Shown piece after piece: positions 53,592 through 57,770 of a DNA stretch of 57,770 nt. The position numbers and the translations under genes are program-made. Location: positions 1-57,770 of the forward strand of contig JBDQEV010000002.1 in assembly GCA_040266255.1 (NCBI GenBank). Reading direction: 5' to 3'. The stretch is from Comchoanobacter sp040266255. GTDB taxonomy: Bacteria; Pseudomonadota; Gammaproteobacteria; Comchoanobacterales; Comchoanobacteraceae. Positions within the stretch are counted from its first letter, which is position 1. Each line of letters begins with the position of its first letter. The notes beneath the pieces were generated by a model, which did not search any database, was not told where the DNA came from, and saw only the letters and a list, made by a program, of their open reading frames with translations.

Positions 53592-53861
53592 TTACTTGCC
53601 CCTATCATCTTTCTTTGCATGCTTTGCTTGCTTTCTAGTTGGTGCAAATTCACCAAGCTTTTTCCCAATCATCTCTGGAACAATATGCACCTCAGTATAA
53701 CCATTACCATGGTGAATCTGCATATTTGTACCAACCATTGTCTTAATAATAGTACTACGACGACTCTTGGTCTGAATTGGCTTTAGAGAACCCTTGTTCT
53801 TTTTAACTTTTTTAAGCACTTCGCGATCAATGTAAACACCTTTTTTAAGTGATCTTGGCAT
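53592..53861 (-). CDS. rpsS: 30S ribosomal protein S19
   Basis: 89 residues. MPRSLKKGVYIDREVLKKV, HHGNGYTEVHIVPEMIGKKLGEFAPTRK are diagnostic for S19 at the 30S head. The spacing to rplB is 2 nt. Confidence 0.96.
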   Translation of the reverse strand: MPRSLKKGVYIDREVLKKVKKNKGSLKPIQTKSRRSTIIKTMVGTNMQIHHGNGYTEVHIVPEMIGKKLGEFAPTRKQAKHAKKDDRGK

Positions 53862-53863
53862 AA

Positions 53864-54733
53864 TTAACTTCCTCTCTTCTCTTTAGACTTACGTCTTGAT
53901 CTTACAATAAATACATCAGTTCTCTTGTTAGAACGAGTTTTCTTACCTTTGGTTTTCCAACCCCATGGAGAACAAGGATGTCGACCACCTGAAGTACGAC
54001 CTTCACCACCACCCATTGGGTGATCTACAGGGTTTTGAGCAACACCACGAACGGTTGGCCTTATACCAATCCAACGCTTTGCACCAGCTTTACCTAACTT
54101 TCTCAAATTATGCTCTGAGTTAGAAACTTCGCCAATTGTTGCACGACAGGCTAAAAGAACCTTTCTTGTCTCGCCTGATCTTAAACGTAAAATTGCATAC
54201 TTACCTTCTTTACCCAAGAATGAAGCATATGCTCCAGCACTTTTAGCAATCTGCCCACCTTTACCTGGACGCATTTCAATATTATGAATAATAGTACCAA
54301 CTGGGATTGAATCTAATGGCAGCATATTTCCGTTTTCCAAACTTGCTGAAGTCCCGGACATCACAGTATCACCCGCTCTAAGACCCTTAGGAGCAAGAAT
54401 ATATGACCAAGCACCATTGCTGTAACAAATTCTAGCAATATGTGCAGTACGATGAGGGTCATACTCAATTGCATGTACTTTAGCAGGTATATTTTCGAAC
54501 TCAATACGCTTGCTATCAATCATTCTAATCAATGAACGGTTTACACGAGAAGAACGATGACGAACAGTAATGCGACCATTAGAGTTTCGACCACCTTGCT
54601 TAATCCCTTTTTTAGGCTTAGTTAATGACTTTAGTGGCCCATCTTTTGATAGATGTGGGTGTACGATAGATTGTGAATCTCTTCTACCCCCTGTTACCGG
54701 GTTATGTACTTTAATAAATGTAGTATCTTGCAT
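53864..54733 (-). CDS. rplB: 50S ribosomal protein L2
   Basis: 289 residues, slightly longer than E. coli (273). GGRNSNGRITVRH, APKGLRAGDTVMSG, GTIIHNIEMRPGKGGQIAKSAG and NPVDHPMGGGEGRTSGGR with KGKKTRSNKRTD are conserved. The catalytic-region histidine lies in the HPMGGGEG motif. L2 is needed for subunit association and peptidyl transfer. Confidence 0.97.
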   Translation of the reverse strand: MQDTTFIKVHNPVTGGRRDSQSIVHPHLSKDGPLKSLTKPKKGIKQGGRNSNGRITVRHRSSRVNRSLIRMIDSKRIEFENIPAKVHAIEYDPHRTAHIARICYSNGAWSYILAPKGLRAGDTVMSGTSASLENGNMLPLDSIPVGTIIHNIEMRPGKGGQIAKSAGAYASFLGKEGKYAILRLRSGETRKVLLACRATIGEVSNSEHNLRKLGKAGAKRWIGIRPTVRGVAQNPVDHPMGGGEGRTSGGRHPCSPWGWKTKGKKTRSNKRTDVFIVRSRRKSKEKRGS

Positions 54734-54744
54734 CTCTTTACCCC

Positions 54745-55035
54745 TTATTGCGCTACAAGCTCAATGCTCTGCCCATCTTTTAATGAAACATAAGCAATCT
54801 TGAATGCTTTGGTCTTACCACCACGGCGAACTTTTACTTTTCCAGGTCTATTTACAACACGACAAGTATCAACATCAACGCCATAAATCTGCTTAATTGC
54901 ACGCTTGATCCCTGATTTATCAGAAGATCTAGCAACTTTAAAAGTATACTGGTTGAAGCTTTCTGCAGCTGTTGCAGATTTTTCTGTAACATACTGGCCT
55001 AATATAACGTCATATAGGTTTGCATTCTGACTCAT
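54745..55035 (-). CDS. rplW: 50S ribosomal protein L23
   Basis: 96 residues. YVTEKSATAAESFNQYTFKV and the VRRGGKTKAFKIAYVSL strand identify L23, the SRP and trigger-factor docking protein at the tunnel exit. The start is placed at ATG 55035, which overlaps the rplD stop as ATGA and has GAGGAG at 8-nt spacing; a GTG at 55044 would add three residues. Confidence 0.93.
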   Translation of the reverse strand: MSQNANLYDVILGQYVTEKSATAAESFNQYTFKVARSSDKSGIKRAIKQIYGVDVDTCRVVNRPGKVKVRRGGKTKAFKIAYVSLKDGQSIELVAQ

Positions 55036-55670
55036 GACAACCACTCCTCTATTTTTTGTAATGCAGATTTAGTGATCAAAAGCTCACTTGCATGTTTTAG
55101 TGATAATGGATCAATACCTTGTACATTACACATCATGTATTCATATAAGTTACATGAACTTAAGTAAACATCCTCTGTGATTGACTCAGAAATAATTAAT
55201 CCTGTCCAATTTTTCGGCTTGCCATCTTTTGAAAAGCCAAAGTTATTCATCACAGTCTTAAAATCCTTAGTCTTTGGAGAATCAATATTCAAGTCGTTGA
55301 TGACTTTTATGTTACCGTTTCTGAAATGATCAGAAAACATAACCATGATCGCCTTTCTATACTCTTTCTTATTAATCTTGAATGACTTAGTCCTATCTAC
55401 TGAGGTCTTAGCAAACGTAACACCACCTTTTCTCCATATAGGACTTGCTCTTGTTCCAGCACGAGCTTTACCTAAACCTTTTTGCTTCCAGGGCTTTTTT
55501 CCACTGAATGAAACTTCAGAACGACCTTTATTCGTTGCTGTAGAAATTCTTTTCTTATTATAGATCGTAATCACTTTATTAATGACATGATCATTTGGCT
55601 CTTGAGCAAACACTTGGTCTAAACACTCAATAGTTTCCTTAGGATTATCGTGCATTATAATATTCATCAT
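55032..55670 (-). CDS. rplD: 50S ribosomal protein L4
   Basis: 212 residues. The conserved loop GRSEVSFSGKKPWKQKGLGKARAGTR with SPIWRKGGVTF marks L4. In E. coli L4 also represses the S10 operon through its leader, which would lie outside this window. It starts 4 nt inside rplC (ATGA). Confidence 0.95.
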   Translation of the reverse strand: MMNIIMHDNPKETIECLDQVFAQEPNDHVINKVITIYNKKRISTATNKGRSEVSFSGKKPWKQKGLGKARAGTRASPIWRKGGVTFAKTSVDRTKSFKINKKEYRKAIMVMFSDHFRNGNIKVINDLNIDSPKTKDFKTVMNNFGFSKDGKPKNWTGLIISESITEDVYLSSCNLYEYMMCNVQGIDPLSLKHASELLITKSALQKIEEWLS

Positions 55671-56314
55671 GAATCCCTCTTAGTTTTACGTAAGGACTGG
55701 GCTAAGAAGACATATGATCCTCTTGGGCCTGGTACTGAGCCTTTAACGGCAATTGTTTTATTTTCAGGATCGATAGATACAATCTTTAATGACAAAATAC
55801 TCTTAGTAACACCACCAAGTCTTTTCGCCATTTTCTTACCTTTGAAAACACGTCCAGGATCTTGACACTGACCAATAGAACCTGGCTTTCTGTGAGAAAT
55901 AGACACACCGTGAGATGCTCTTTGACCCGCAAAGTTATGCGCTTTCATAACACCAGAGAACCCTTTACCTTTTGAGGTTGCCTGAGCGTCAACATATGCC
56001 CACTCAGCAATTGAATCAAACGGTACCAAATCACCTACTTTCAAATCTGCAGCAACGCTTGGCTCTACTCTAAATTCAAACAAGTGTCTTTTAGGCTCGA
56101 CAGAAGAATCAGCAAAGTGACCCTTCATTGGCTTAACAGGCTTTTTCTTATTTGGACCTGATGCAACTTGGATTGCACTGTAACCATCTTTCTCAAGTGT
56201 TTTAATCTGAACAATAACATGATCAGAATAAGACAATAAGGTCACAGGAACTCGATCAGAACCAACACCAACAGAAGTCATACCTTCTTTTTTCAATAAT
56301 AATTTCATACTCAT
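55667..56314 (-). CDS. rplC: 50S ribosomal protein L3
   Basis: 215 residues. KGKGFSGVMKAHNF, SHGVSISHRKPGSIGQ and GRVFKGKKMAKRLGG mark L3; the Gln of GSIGQ is the residue methylated by PrmB in E. coli. ATG 56314 is preferred (TAGGAA upstream, 10 nt after the rpsJ stop) over a longer frame from 56338 that overlaps rpsJ. Confidence 0.95.
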   Translation of the reverse strand: MSMKLLLKKEGMTSVGVGSDRVPVTLLSYSDHVIVQIKTLEKDGYSAIQVASGPNKKKPVKPMKGHFADSSVEPKRHLFEFRVEPSVAADLKVGDLVPFDSIAEWAYVDAQATSKGKGFSGVMKAHNFAGQRASHGVSISHRKPGSIGQCQDPGRVFKGKKMAKRLGGVTKSILSLKIVSIDPENKTIAVKGSVPGPRGSYVFLAQSLRKTKRDS

Positions 56315-56324
56315 TATAAAGTTC

Positions 56325-56657
56325 CTACTTGATGTCATCTACACTTATTTCAACATGCACACCAGCAGCTAGATTTAAACGCATCAGCGCATCTACTGTA
56401 TTTGGGTCAGGCTGAATAATATCAACCAAACGTGCATGAGTACGAATCTCATACTGATCACGCGCATGCTTATCGACGTGAGGAGAGATTAAAATTGTAA
56501 AACGCTCTTTCTTAGTCGGCATTGGAATTGGACCTTGAATTTGTGCGCCAGACTTTTTAGCTGTCTCCACAATTTCACGCGTAGCACGATCTATAAGCTT
56601 ATAGTCATGAGCCTTAAGCCTAATTCGTATACGTACTTTTTTATTCTTGACAGCCAT
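56325..56657 (-). CDS. rpsJ: 30S ribosomal protein S10 (NusE)
   Basis: 110 residues. RIRIRLKAHDYKLIDRATREIV and GPIPMPTKKERFTILISPHVDKHARDQYEIRTH are S10, which also acts in antitermination with NusB and links to NusG. First gene of the S10 group, 18 nt after tuf. Confidence 0.97.
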   Translation of the reverse strand: MAVKNKKVRIRIRLKAHDYKLIDRATREIVETAKKSGAQIQGPIPMPTKKERFTILISPHVDKHARDQYEIRTHARLVDIIQPDPNTVDALMRLNLAAGVHVEISVDDIK

Positions 56658-56675
56658 AATAACCTCTCACTAAAC

Positions 56676-57770
56676 CTATTCTATAATCTTAGATACAACA
56701 CCTGCACCTACTGTTTTACCACCCTCACGGATCGCAAATCTTAGACCTTCTTCCATCGCAATCGGGGCAATTAACTCTACCACGAACTTGACATTATCAC
56801 CTGGCATTACCATTTCTTTATCTGCTGGTAACTCTACCGCACCTGTTACGTCTGTTGTTCTGAAATAGAACTGTGGACGATAACCTTTAAAGAATGGAGT
56901 ATGTCTTCCACCCTCTTGTGATGTTAGAATATACACTTCTGCTTCAAACTTTGTATGCGGTGTAATTGATCCTGGTGATGCAATGACCTGACCTCTTTCA
57001 ATATCTTCTCTCTTTAAGCCTCTTAACAAGATTCCCACATTATCACCTGCTTGACCTTGCTTCATTGACTTACGGAACATTTCAACACCTGTACAGGTTG
57101 TCTTCTGTGTATCTCTGATACCGATGATTTCTACTTCATCCCCAACCTTCAGTACACCTGTTTCAATTCTTCCTGTTGCAACTGTTCCACGTCCAGAAAT
57201 TGACATCACATCTTCTACTGGCATTAGTACCGGCTTATCTAAATCACGTACTGGATCATCAATGAATGAATCCAATGCATCTAATAGCTCTTGTACTGCT
57301 GGCTTACCAATTTCACTGGTATCACCCTCTAGCGCCTTTAATGCAGAACCTTTAATCACTGGTGCATTATCACCATCAAAGCCTTGAGCACTCAATAGCT
57401 CTCTGACATCCATTTCAACCAGCTCTAGTAGCTCTTCATCATCTACCATATCAACTTTATTCAAGAAGACTACAATTCTTGGCACACCAACCTGACGTGC
57501 TAATAGAATATGTTCCTTAGTTTGAGGCATCGGACCATCGTTTGCGGATACAACTAAAATTGCACCATCCATCTGTGCCGCACCAGTAATCATATTCTTT
57601 ATATAATCTTTATGCCCTGGGCAATCTACGTGAGCATAGTGACGTTTTTCACTTTCATACTCTACGTGTGCAGTGTTAATTGTAATACCACGTTCTTTTT
57701 CTTCTGGAGCCTTATCGATCTCACCCATTACTTCACCAGCAAGCGCTGCTGTTAATGTTGTTTTACCATG
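56676..57770 (-). CDS. tuf: Elongation factor Tu, 5' end beyond the window edge
   Basis: 365 codons including the stop are present, from the P-loop (HGKTTLTAA) to the C-terminus; the start lies off the edge. DCPGHKDYIKNM (G3), FLNKVDMVDD (G4) and GSALKALEGD (G5) follow, then domains 2 and 3 ending VGAGVVSKIIE. Two oddities: only eight residues separate LTAA from IDKAPEE, against eighteen in E. coli, and the G3 motif reads GHKDY instead of GHADY. The frame is open and otherwise well conserved, so it appears functional. It is the gene preceding rpsJ, as in str-S10 superoperons. Confidence 0.95.
   Translation of the reverse strand, partial: HGKTTLTAALAGEVMGEIDKAPEEKERGITINTAHVEYESEKRHYAHVDCPGHKDYIKNMITGAAQMDGAILVVSANDGPMPQTKEHILLARQVGVPRIVVFLNKVDMVDDEELLELVEMDVRELLSAQGFDGDNAPVIKGSALKALEGDTSEIGKPAVQELLDALDSFIDDPVRDLDKPVLMPVEDVMSISGRGTVATGRIETGVLKVGDEVEIIGIRDTQKTTCTGVEMFRKSMKQGQAGDNVGILLRGLKREDIERGQVIASPGSITPHTKFEAEVYILTSQEGGRHTPFFKGYRPQFYFRTTDVTGAVELPADKEMVMPGDNVKFVVELIAPIAMEEGLRFAIREGGKTVGAGVVSKIIE

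Noticed and set aside
1..57770. tRNA, rRNA, insertion sequences, CRISPR arrays, integrase or attachment sites
   Set aside because: Intergenic stretches were read for cloverleaf features, terminal inverted repeats, transposase frames and regularly spaced repeats; none was convincing. A covariance-model scan would settle small RNAs such as 4.5S or tmRNA, which I did not see.

Overview
The window reads as a chromosomal segment of an AT-rich gammaproteobacterium with a compact, probably host-associated genome. The lineage is inferred from synteny. There is a division and cell-wall (dcw) cluster, corB-ffh-rpsP-rimM-trmD-rplS, holC followed by valS, and a full S10-spc-alpha ribosomal run ending rpsM-rpsK-rpsD-rpoA-rplQ. 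Several genes are shorter than their usual relatives (murD, mraY, murF, holC), many genes overlap, and the housekeeping blocks are separated by unrecognised, often membrane-anchored proteins that look like host-interaction factors. A Legionellales or Coxiella-like relative is my best guess, but nothing here fixes the genus.

Layout. Positions 1-5000 are accessory: a truncated hypothetical gene, two small membrane proteins, a membrane-anchored leucine-rich-repeat-like protein and its frameshifted paralogue. Positions 5040-17558 (minus strand) form one overlapping operon: rsmH, ftsL, ftsI, murE, murF, mraY, murD, ftsW, murG, murB and a 741-residue tandem D-Ala-D-Ala ligase. murC, mraZ and ftsQAZ are not at their usual places. 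Positions 17729-20467 encode a 912-residue orphan. Positions 21144-31519 (plus strand) hold corB, ffh, a cysteine desulfurase, rpsP-rimM-trmD-rplS, a pyrophosphate-type phosphofructokinase and a transporter/acyltransferase/acyl-ligase fusion for lysophospholipid recycling. Positions 31516-43429 mix transporters, holC, valS and dinB with unrecognised genes, including a lipase-like protein and a possible cysteine protease. Positions 43487-57770 (minus strand) are the ribosomal superoperon from rplQ back to a truncated tuf; rpmD (L30) is missing.

Most notable observations: (1) two perfect 29-bp inverted repeats of identical design (10-bp arms, 9-nt loop), each 4 nt upstream of a start codon (an MFS transporter and the lipase-like gene); (2) the tandem Ddl and the absent murC; (3) a long-form S14 that carries a complete four-cysteine zinc-ribbon pattern; (4) an EF-Tu about 10 residues short before the IDxAPEE motif; (5) a protein whose His/Asp motif resembles YopT-type proteases but lies before, not after, its GVCYGLS cysteine; (6) substitutions at active-site positions in MurB, MurE and phosphofructokinase; (7) several genes decaying by frameshift or early stop. 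No tRNA, rRNA, insertion sequence, prophage or CRISPR array was found. All identifications come from reading motifs by eye; no database search was run.
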